Assembly: GCA_002727395.1 (NCBI GenBank)
Contig: PBWY01000101.1
Location: 1-5,281, forward strand
DNA from: Rhodospirillales bacterium
GTDB lineage: Bacteria > Pseudomonadota > Alphaproteobacteria > MPNO01 > UBA2964
Direction: 5' to 3'
DNA: 5,281 nucleotides
The position numbers and the translations under genes are program-made. Below the pieces are notes generated by a model. The model saw only the letters and a program-made list of their open reading frames with translations. It ran no database searches and was not told the origin of the DNA. Shown piece after piece: positions 1 through 5,281 of this stretch. Numbering within the stretch: the stretch's first letter is position 1; every line of letters begins with the position of its first letter.

Positions 1-545
1 AATGTCTTGCCGTCTTTTTCGTTGATTAGTATTTCCCATAATGGGGGATAGTATGGAGGAGCCTGTCTCTAAATTTGTGTCTATATGGTATTGATGATCG
101 GGTAAAAAAACTCCACAGTCGGCAACACTAACAACTCCTTCGACAGTATCATCGTCATTCATGATTTGAATAACATTGTCTATGTCTTGGCCGGTTCGGA
201 TCGGAGAGGTCGGTTGTAAAAGGATTATATTGTCAAAGGTACATTCGGTATTTTTTTCCATAACTTGTACTGAATCTTGTAAGGATAGGACAACAGATGA
301 TTCATCCTGAGCCAGATGAGGAGGGCGATCTCTAAAGAAAATGTCGTTACTACGAGCTATTTCTAATATGTCTGGATGGTCAGATGTAACTATGATGTGA
401 CTAATCAAAGCGCTGTTTTTGCAGCAAATATAGCATGCTCAATTAAATTTCTAGAACCAACTTGCATTAAATTTTTATCACGAATTCCTTTGCTTCCAGC
501 TCGGGCTGGAATAATTGCTAAATTGGAAGAAATGTTTGACGGCAT
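1..545 (-). pseudogene. neuA: CMP-nonulosonate (acylneuraminate) cytidylyltransferase, NeuA-like; frameshifted and cut by the left window edge
   Basis: NeuA activates a sialic-acid-type sugar by joining it to CMP from CTP in the cytoplasm, giving the donor for glycosyltransferases. From ATG 545-543 the first frame has the cytidylyltransferase signature IIPARAGSKGIRDKN (residues 11-25), then LIEHAIFAAK, and stops after 46 codons at TGA 407-405. Shifting by -1 at the A5 tract (mRNA GCAAAAACAG, plus 416-420) continues seamlessly as KNSALISHIIVTSD, DRPPHLAQDESS, ILLQPTSPIRTGQDID and NQRKRRQDI, open to base 1. That gives about 182 visible residues of a family usually near 230. From memory, the restored segment aligns to E. 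coli NeuA without a gap at this point, so one lost A is the simplest explanation. The start overlaps the neuC stop by one base (TGATG) and has no clear Shine-Dalgarno site, so coupling to neuC is likely. It may be a real null mutation, a sequence error, or slippage-dependent expression. The substrate (Neu5Ac, legionaminate or other) cannot be told. Confidence 0.88.
405..420 (-). other. Frameshift site in neuA: A5 tract followed by premature TGA
   Basis: On the mRNA strand the zero frame reads GCA AAA ACA GCG CTT TGA; the A5 tract is at plus 420-416 and the stop at 407-405. Family homology continues only in the -1 frame, where base 420 is used again: AAA AAC AGC GCT TTG ATT. A sixth A would restore one continuous reading frame. 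The site is not a canonical X_XXY_YYZ slippery heptamer, because the zero-frame register is A_AAA_ACA. Efficient programmed frameshifting is therefore not expected from the sequence alone. Confidence 0.85.
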
Positions 546-1699
546 CACAATAAGAGAGTTTTGCTTATATTGAATTTACATTCTGAGAGGATGGAAGCAA
601 TTTTTTCACCAGCAGTACCATCACCATATAAATTGTCCTGGGTTATGTCTGTTCTACTCAATTGCCTTTTAACAGCGGAAATAATATCAGCAGAATCATG
701 GGAACTATCTATAACATTGGAACCACGTTCCCTACCAAATTGCCTAGTGCCTAAATTAACTGCAGGCACTCCCAAGAAAGAACATTCTCTGATTGCTACA
801 CTGGAATTTCCTATAATACATGAACTAGATATTGTTAATTTCAGAAAATCTTCAGGAGACATATTTATCACAAAATGGATCTTGGAATGTTCGTGGTGTT
901 CTCTAAAAACCCGTATTTCTTTGGATATACCTGCTGAACCCGCATCTGGGTTAGGCCAGAACCAGAAAGTAGGCATATTTAATTTGGTTATAGCTTCCAA
1001 AGTCTCCAAGGTTTGGTTGTTGGATAGGTAATGTTCAGTTGTTATAGGATGTTGCATAACTATTAAGTAATCTTCGGAAGTATTAAAAGTATTACCGACA
1101 CCACCATACTTTTCAAATGGGTTGAAGTCTAAAGGTGAGTTTGAGTCAATTTGTTTCGCAATATCAATTGAAGGACACCCCGTGACATAGACAGAATCCG
1201 GATTTTCTCCCATGGAGATTACGCGTTCATAAGCTTTATTTGTTGATACGAAATGTATATCTGAAAGTTTTGTTATTGCATGTCTTACTTTTTCATCATT
1301 TGACCCAGTTACTTCTCCTCCCTGAATGTGAACCACAGGGATATTTAAGTAAGATGCTGCAATTGCGGTAGCAAGGGTTTCATATCTATCCGCGATAGTT
1401 ACAACTGCGTCAGGTTGCAGTTTGTTAAGTTCTGAAGATAATTCTATGATGGCTAAACCTGTAGATTTAGCAGATGATAGCAGGGTTTCTCCTTCAATCA
1501 TGTGATATATTTGAGCATCAGGGATGAACCCATCCTCCAGGATAAAATCTATCGCTGAGCCATATTTTGGTAGCAGAGCTGAACCTGAAATTATTAATTG
1601 CAGCTCTAAATCAGGATGGGATTGGATAGCATATAAGGCTGATCTTATTCTTGAGTAGCTAGGCCTTGCAGTTATTACTACGCAAATCTTACGTTTCAT
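545..1699 (-). CDS. neuC: UDP-N-acetylglucosamine 2-epimerase (hydrolysing), NeuC/LegG type
   Basis: Members hydrolyse a UDP-HexNAc while inverting C2, giving free ManNAc (NeuC) or 2,4-diacetamido-trideoxymannose (LegG), the six-carbon precursor of a nonulosonate. The 384 aa product is full length for the GT-B-fold 2-epimerase family and looks cytoplasmic. Visible motifs are ARPSYSR at 11-17 in the first nucleotide-fold loop, DRYE at 104-107, HIQGGEVTG at 124-132, DE..RH at 135-140 with KLSDIHF to 150, QHP at 216-218, WPNPDAGS at 248-255, GNSS at 297-300, E305, and NLGTRQFGRERG at 315-326. HIQGGE...RHAITK is the hydrolysing NeuC-like signature rather than that of non-hydrolysing WecB. GGAGA at 1711-1707, seven bases before the ATG, supports the start. 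The ATG overlaps the upstream HAD gene by four bases (ATGA), and the stop overlaps neuA by one. Sequence alone does not separate NeuC from LegG substrates. Confidence 0.92.
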   Translation of the reverse strand: MKRKICVVITARPSYSRIRSALYAIQSHPDLELQLIISGSALLPKYGSAIDFILEDGFIPDAQIYHMIEGETLLSSAKSTGLAIIELSSELNKLQPDAVVTIADRYETLATAIAASYLNIPVVHIQGGEVTGSNDEKVRHAITKLSDIHFVSTNKAYERVISMGENPDSVYVTGCPSIDIAKQIDSNSPLDFNPFEKYGGVGNTFNTSEDYLIVMQHPITTEHYLSNNQTLETLEAITKLNMPTFWFWPNPDAGSAGISKEIRVFREHHEHSKIHFVINMSPEDFLKLTISSSCIIGNSSVAIRECSFLGVPAVNLGTRQFGRERGSNVIDSSHDSADIISAVKRQLSRTDITQDNLYGDGTAGEKIASILSECKFNISKTLLL

Positions 1700-2175
1700 A
1701 TTATATTCTCCAATAAATAATTGGCAGCTTCTCTTACAGCTCCGGCTCCTCCTGATTTGGTCAATTTTATGGTTGCAACGTTTAATATTAGGGATTCTGC
1801 ATCTGAAACTGCAAATGATAAGCCAACGTTTTGCATAATTTCAAAGTCATTAATATCATCACCTACATAGGCGACTTGTTGAGGTTTTATATTGAGTTCG
1901 GTACATAGTTGCTTGAGAACTGCTACTTTGTCAGTGATACCACAATACACTAGCTCGATATTGAGCTTGTTTGCTCTGGATCGTACTATGTCTGAGTCTT
2001 CCCCTGTGATTAAAGCAATTGTAATATTGTGTTCTTGTAATAAACGTAGACCAACAGCATCTCGGGTATTAAATTTTTTCATGATTTCACCATTAGCAGT
2101 GTAATACATTCCACCATCTGTTAGGGTGCCATCTACGTCTGATATAAATAATTTAATTTTAGAAGTTTCAGTCAT
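1696..2175 (-). CDS. KdsC-like HAD-superfamily phosphatase (ulosonate/nonulosonate phosphate phosphatase)
   Basis: This is a 159 aa cap-less (C0) HAD phosphatase of the KdsC type, which removes phosphate from sugar acids such as KDO-8-phosphate or KDN/Neu5Ac-9-phosphate in the cytoplasm and acts as a tetramer. All four HAD motifs are present: I, DVDGTLTDGG at 13-22 with nucleophile D13 and acid/base D15; II, T57 in ITG; III, K83 in GITDKV; IV, GDDINDFE at 105-112. The C-terminal SGGAGAVRE (141-149) is the typical KdsC tail. Length is within the short KdsC range (E. coli KdsC is about 188 aa). TAAAGGA five bases before the ATG supports the start. Lying just before neuC and neuA, it echoes the KdsC-like domain fused to CMP-sialate synthetase in vertebrates and some bacteria. 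A role on a nonulosonate phosphate is inferred; a housekeeping KDO role is less likely here but not excluded. Confidence 0.9.
   Translation of the reverse strand: MTETSKIKLFISDVDGTLTDGGMYYTANGEIMKKFNTRDAVGLRLLQEHNITIALITGEDSDIVRSRANKLNIELVYCGITDKVAVLKQLCTELNIKPQQVAYVGDDINDFEIMQNVGLSFAVSDAESLILNVATIKLTKSGGAGAVREAANYLLENII
1707..1711 (-). promoter_or_regulatory. Ribosome-binding site of neuC inside the HAD phosphatase gene
   Basis: GGAGA on the mRNA strand stands seven bases before the neuC ATG (1699-1697), within the last codons of the HAD gene. It supports that start and, with the ATGA overlap at 1699-1696, indicates coupled translation of the two genes. Confidence 0.7.
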
Positions 2176-2180
2176 ATCAA

Positions 2181-2187
2181 TCCTTTA
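2181..2187 (-). promoter_or_regulatory. Ribosome-binding site of the HAD phosphatase gene, overlapping the deacetylase stop codon
   Basis: The mRNA strand reads TAAAGGA, then TTGAT, then ATG. TAA is the stop of the PIG-L gene, and its bases extend into the AAAGGA Shine-Dalgarno site, five bases before the HAD start. Terminating ribosomes would therefore sit on the next gene's ribosome-binding site, a layout that favours coupled translation. Confidence 0.75.
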
Positions 2188-3078
2188 GAATAAATCCGAG
2201 TTTTGGTAATAAGGGTTGAGTAATTTAAGGAAGTCTTCGGGACTTGTAGTGTGAAATAATTCTATATACGGTTCTGCATGCTCCTTATTAGGCGTCGCAT
2301 ATATTGAGTTAGCTGCGTTTAGTCCTCGTGCTCTATGTTGGTAATTGAAAGAACTGTTTTGAGACTTCCATAGTCCCATAAGTTCAAATTTTTGAGGTTC
2401 TGATTCTGTTATATCAATGGCGATATTTGGGGAAATCATAGTGTTAACTTGATAGGACCATATTTCTTTTATGTTTTTAGTATTAATATGTTTTAAACTC
2501 TCCCATACTAAGAATGTGGCTCTTCGATGGTCTAAAGGGGACTCCAGGAAATATGGCACGAATATGCATTCTGGGTCAAATGCCGTTATAATGTTTGTGA
2601 TTTGCTTAATTGCATTATTGATGTCTATAAATGATCCACGAGTAGGTATCCCTAGAAAAACTGGGTCATTATTATTGAGTTTAGCCCACACAGCTTTTGC
2701 TTCTTGTTTTCTGACTTCTATCGCATCTAAACGCTCAGTGCCATGCAATTTTGGTGATATCCCATCCATTACATATACTACCTGTACATTGGTATTTGTC
2801 TCTAGGGAATTTAGGATAGTTCCCCCACATCCTATGATGTCATCGTCTTGATGGGGAGAAAATATAAGGATATTTGATGCATCAGGTGTGGCTTTGACCG
2901 TTATATCGTTAGGTTTGAAGAATGAGTTCGATTCGATAAGATCTTTTACAATATTGAAGTCTCGCTGCTCAGATAAAAATTCTCTGTACAGCTTTGCTCT
3001 CAAATAGTACGTGTTCAAGTAATCTTGAGGAAGTAGTAATTTAGCTAATCTGTTTTTAATTTTGTTTAATATTTGCAT
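2185..3078 (-). CDS. PIG-L/LmbE family zinc-dependent N-deacetylase
   Basis: PIG-L family enzymes use a metal ion to remove N-acetyl groups from sugars or related small molecules (GlcNAc-PI, mycothiol precursor, antibiotic intermediates). The 297 aa product has the first metal motif SPHQDDDIIGCGG at 74-86, with expected ligands H76 and D79 and general base D78. A later DHR (183-185) supplies the probable third ligand H184. The usual R..E...A helix is at 123-127, and the C-terminal part (QHRARGLNAA, then HAEPY) is also family-like. The third acidic residue is Asp where Glu is more usual (DDE). The first 60 residues are a lysine-rich, partly amphipathic N-terminal extension without a clear signal peptide, so it is probably cytoplasmic. 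It starts 8 bp after asnB with no obvious Shine-Dalgarno site, and its TAA lies inside the ribosome-binding site of the next gene. I infer that it deacetylates an intermediate of the local glycan pathway; the substrate is unknown. Confidence 0.9.
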   Translation of the reverse strand: MQILNKIKNRLAKLLLPQDYLNTYYLRAKLYREFLSEQRDFNIVKDLIESNSFFKPNDITVKATPDASNILIFSPHQDDDIIGCGGTILNSLETNTNVQVVYVMDGISPKLHGTERLDAIEVRKQEAKAVWAKLNNNDPVFLGIPTRGSFIDINNAIKQITNIITAFDPECIFVPYFLESPLDHRRATFLVWESLKHINTKNIKEIWSYQVNTMISPNIAIDITESEPQKFELMGLWKSQNSSFNYQHRARGLNAANSIYATPNKEHAEPYIELFHTTSPEDFLKLLNPYYQNSDLF

Positions 3079-3086
3079 GCTGATTG

Positions 3087-4925
3087 TTAAATTGAGTGAA
3101 ATGGTTTTGCGTCAATAAATTTTTGAAACCAAAGTTCAGTGTTTATCCATTGCCAAACGAAAAATGAATTGTCATGTTCAATATTTTGAAATTGGGTATA
3201 AGTGGCTTCAACCATTTTGGGGTCAAACAAGCCACGCGTTTTGAATGACGACGAATTTATAATATCAAGCACCCAGGATTTCAGTTCTTTTTTTAACCAA
3301 GGAGTTTGGGGTGTTACGACAGATATTTTGTGTTGTGAGGTTAAAGTTTCAGGTAGTGATTGTTGCGCCATGTGTCTTAGAATGAATTTGCCTTGCCCAT
3401 TCTGGATTTTTAAATGATTCGGGAGTTTAAAGGCAAATTCTACTATGCGATGATCTAGGAAAGGGACTCGTAATTCTATTACAGACGCCATGGATAGTTT
3501 ATCGTTCATTCTAAGCACTCTTGGGAGTTTGGTATGGATAAGATCTTGATACAGAATATTGTCTAAATATTTGGTGAAAGGTTTATTAAATCCTGCGAAT
3601 TGGTTGTCTAATTGGGATATTTCTTTTGAAAGGCATTTGGTTTGTAAGTGTTCTGTTGAATCTTGGTTTTGCGGATGCCAGTCGTTTTTGAGTATGGATT
3701 TGATCTCTGCTTTGGTGAAGTCTGACACGGATGCAGGTGGCACTCTTTTTTCTAATTCATTCCAGCCGTGTTCTGTAACTATATCAGCATAATGATAAGC
3801 CTGGACATATTTGTATCCAGCAAATAATTCATCGAATCCTTGTCCTTCCATGGAAACTTTATTTTTATTGTTATGAATGGTTTTATGTAGATCGTAGTAC
3901 GCTAAAGTTGGGATTCCTCCAAAAGGAGCTTCTTGAAACCATAAGAGTTCTTCAGTTAATTTTGGGATAGACGAAGCTTTTGTTATGTGAGTGATATGGT
4001 TGAAATTTTCAAGACCTAGTTCAGGGATTAAGTTAGACTCGTTGTAATTAGGATCCTCAAATGCACTAGTAAAAGTAGTCATTGGTTGAGACACATCTAA
4101 ACTATCAATCAATGTGGCTAAAATCCCAGAATCAAGCCCCCCTGACAAATTCACACTTACAGGTACATCGCTTCTCATATGCAGTTTTATTGAATCTGAT
4201 ACCAAGCATTTCAATTCTTCAGAATAGTCGTTCAAAGAAGAATCAGGGTTTTCTGTGGATTCTTGTAGTTCCCAGTATGGATAGATTTGAATCTGGTTTT
4301 GTGTATAAATAAGGTTATGCCCACCGCGCAATACTTGAATATCTTCAAAAAAAGTGTCTTCTGAATGATCATAATACCCCGTGGTCAGGTATGTGGACCA
4401 TTGTTTCCAATTGGGTTTCAATGGTATGTTGCATGCTAAGAGAGCTTTTATCTCTGAAGCAAAATATAGAGTATTATTATTTAAATGGTAAAAAAATGGT
4501 TTGATCCCCAACCTATCTCTGGAACAAAATAGCATATTTTTACGCTCGTCCCAGATTGCAAATGAAAACATGCCTATAAATTTCTCGACACATTTTTCAC
4601 CCCATTTGATATAAGCGGCCAGTATCACTTCTGTGTCACCAGTAGTTTGGAATGAGTAATCTGTTAGTTGTTGCTTTAATTCTAGATAATTGTAGATTTC
4701 CCCATTAAACACGACTGTGATGTTTCCACTGTTATCCGACATCGGGCAGTTAGCTGACTCTGTTAAATCTATGATGCTGAGCCGAGTGTGTCCTAAGCCT
4801 ATTGTACGGTTGTAATTTATGAAATGACCTTCATTATCAGGTCCCCTGTGGCTTTGAAATTTGGTCATCGAGTAGAGTAAATTAACATCCCAATTTTCTC
4901 CAGCTATTCCAGATATACCACACAT
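3087..4925 (-). CDS. asnB: Asparagine synthetase-family glutamine-dependent amidotransferase (AsnB-like)
   Basis: AsnB-type enzymes take ammonia from glutamine in an N-terminal Ntn-hydrolase domain and pass it to an acyl-adenylate in a C-terminal synthetase domain. The 612 aa protein is complete. Met1 is followed by the catalytic Cys2 (MCGISGIAG), which fixes the start. Glutaminase residues include RGPD 27-30, R48 in GHTRLS, FNGE 73-76 and GD 96-97. RDRLGIKPFFY (136-146) joins to the second half. The synthetase domain has the ATP pyrophosphatase P-loop SGGLDS at 261-266, GQGFDELFAGY at 361-371, and R472..D475..SM...IELRVPFLDHR to 493. The acidic residue expected before GxDE (Glu348 in E. coli AsnB, from memory) is Gln362. 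It lies 2 bp after the preceding gene, with only a weak GGAAA ten bases upstream. Polysaccharide loci often hold such AsnB relatives, probably amidating sugar carboxylates or modifying aminosugars. True asparagine synthesis remains possible. Confidence 0.9.
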   Translation of the reverse strand: MCGISGIAGENWDVNLLYSMTKFQSHRGPDNEGHFINYNRTIGLGHTRLSIIDLTESANCPMSDNSGNITVVFNGEIYNYLELKQQLTDYSFQTTGDTEVILAAYIKWGEKCVEKFIGMFSFAIWDERKNMLFCSRDRLGIKPFFYHLNNNTLYFASEIKALLACNIPLKPNWKQWSTYLTTGYYDHSEDTFFEDIQVLRGGHNLIYTQNQIQIYPYWELQESTENPDSSLNDYSEELKCLVSDSIKLHMRSDVPVSVNLSGGLDSGILATLIDSLDVSQPMTTFTSAFEDPNYNESNLIPELGLENFNHITHITKASSIPKLTEELLWFQEAPFGGIPTLAYYDLHKTIHNNKNKVSMEGQGFDELFAGYKYVQAYHYADIVTEHGWNELEKRVPPASVSDFTKAEIKSILKNDWHPQNQDSTEHLQTKCLSKEISQLDNQFAGFNKPFTKYLDNILYQDLIHTKLPRVLRMNDKLSMASVIELRVPFLDHRIVEFAFKLPNHLKIQNGQGKFILRHMAQQSLPETLTSQHKISVVTPQTPWLKKELKSWVLDIINSSSFKTRGLFDPKMVEATYTQFQNIEHDNSFFVWQWINTELWFQKFIDAKPFHSI

Positions 4926-4927
4926 GA

Positions 4928-5281
4928 TTAATAAGTTTCCATTTCGTGGAGAGTTTTTATTTCGTTCATGTAATCTATGATATATTTCCCAATTTGCTGC
5001 CCAGCATGTCCATGATTAACGCCGATTTCATTTTCAAACAGCGCTTTGCGATTTTCCGCATCTGCTTCTGGTTCGTTTAAATACATATTTGTTATTTGAG
5101 CAAAGTCTTGAAAAGTTCTAGCTGTGCGTACGGATTGATAACTAAGTATACGTCTCAAATGTGTAAATCTTTCTATGGTGTTAGAAGGTAATCCTTGCTC
5201 CCAATTGTACATACTGATATTAATTGTTGGTTTATCGAATATTGCTGATTCCATTATTAAAGTAGAGTATTCTTGTACTAC
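4928..5281 (-). CDS. C-terminal part of a GT-B-like glycosyl/polyol-phosphate transferase (5' end outside window)
   Basis: The frame is open from the right window edge and ends at TAA 4930-4928, giving 117 visible residues. An internal Met codon at 5254 is not the real start, because VVQEYSTLI is encoded in frame before it. VVQEYSTLIMESAIFDKPTI resembles the sugar-nucleotide-binding loop (EYST...E.a.fdKP.i) near the C-terminus of GT-B-fold transferases and CDP-glycerol glycerophosphotransferase-like proteins in surface-glycan clusters. The rest (RFTHLRRIL near 29 residues after the Met, then helical sequence ending in GHAGQQIGKYIIDYM) fits the closing helices of such proteins. It precedes asnB by 2 bp, so it is in the same transcription unit. 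I infer it builds or exports part of the polymer; the donor and acceptor cannot be told from this fragment, and a UDP-sugar epimerase-like relative is the main alternative. Confidence 0.6.
   Translation of the reverse strand, partial: VVQEYSTLIMESAIFDKPTINISMYNWEQGLPSNTIERFTHLRRILSYQSVRTARTFQDFAQITNMYLNEPEADAENRKALFENEIGVNHGHAGQQIGKYIIDYMNEIKTLHEMETY

Noticed and set aside
405..420. Programmed -1 frameshift in neuA
   Set aside because: The zero-frame register A_AAA_ACA is not a canonical slippery heptamer, A5 is short for transcriptional slippage, and NeuA is not known to use recoding. An indel is simpler, so recoding is kept only as an alternative.
376..573. Plus-strand open frame of 65 codons
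   Set aside because: It lies antisense to the start of neuA and the end of neuC, where the minus strand has clear NeuA and NeuC motifs. It looks open only as a shadow and has no recognisable protein features.
561..1031. Plus-strand open frame of 156 codons
   Set aside because: It is fully antisense to the conserved C-terminal half of NeuC, with no family resemblance and no operon context on that strand.
545..1699. Non-hydrolysing UDP-GlcNAc 2-epimerase (WecB/MnaA)
   Set aside because: The HIQGGEVTG...RHAITK segment and the NeuA neighbour fit the hydrolysing NeuC/LegG group better.
2471..2851. Plus-strand open frame of 126 codons
   Set aside because: It is antisense to the catalytic core of the PIG-L deacetylase, whose motifs are convincing on the minus strand.
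1..5281. CRISPR arrays, insertion sequences, tRNA/rRNA genes, terminators
   Set aside because: The window is almost wholly coding on one strand, gaps are under 10 bp, and I saw no repeated units, terminal inverted repeats, transposase motifs or hairpin-plus-T-tract structures.

Overview
This window is a densely packed, single-direction gene cluster. Every gene I can support lies on the minus strand, so the biological reading order runs from position 5281 down to position 1. The content is that of a surface-polysaccharide locus (O-antigen, capsule or other glycan) with a sialic-acid-type (nonulosonate) sugar branch. Two lines I counted are 35-40 % GC. Two of the starts have clear Shine-Dalgarno sites (TAAAGGA and GGAGA). 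This suggests a Gram-negative bacterium of modest GC content, perhaps a gammaproteobacterium, but I cannot name a genus.

In transcription order: (1) the C-terminal end of a glycosyl- or polyol-phosphate-transferase-like protein that begins beyond the right edge (5281-4928); (2) an asparagine-synthetase-family glutamine amidotransferase, AsnB-like, 612 aa (4925-3087); (3) a PIG-L/LmbE zinc-dependent N-deacetylase, 297 aa (3078-2185); (4) a KdsC-like HAD phosphatase, 159 aa (2175-1696); (5) a hydrolysing UDP-GlcNAc 2-epimerase of the NeuC/LegG type, 384 aa (1699-545); (6) a CMP-nonulosonate synthetase, NeuA-like (545-1), which runs off the left edge and is interrupted by a -1 frameshift in a short A tract. 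The junctions are +2, +8 and +9 bp, then overlaps of 4 bp and 1 bp, as in one operon with translational coupling. No gap is long enough to hide another gene, promoter or terminator.

How they may work together: NeuC-type enzymes release the 2-epimerised hexosamine (ManNAc or a diacetamido analogue) from a UDP-sugar. A NeuB-type synthase, not in the window, would condense it with phosphoenolpyruvate. NeuA then makes the CMP-activated nonulosonate. The KdsC-like phosphatase resembles the enzymes that dephosphorylate ulosonate or nonulosonate phosphates. The PIG-L deacetylase and AsnB-like amidotransferase look like tailoring enzymes for the same or a neighbouring sugar, and the partial first gene may build the polymer.

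The points most worth a second look are the NeuA frameshift at 416-420, the Gln in place of the usual acidic residue in the AsnB synthetase site, and a phosphatase beside a pathway that does not normally need one. The individual families are all known. I saw no mobile element, RNA gene, CRISPR array or wholly unknown protein here.
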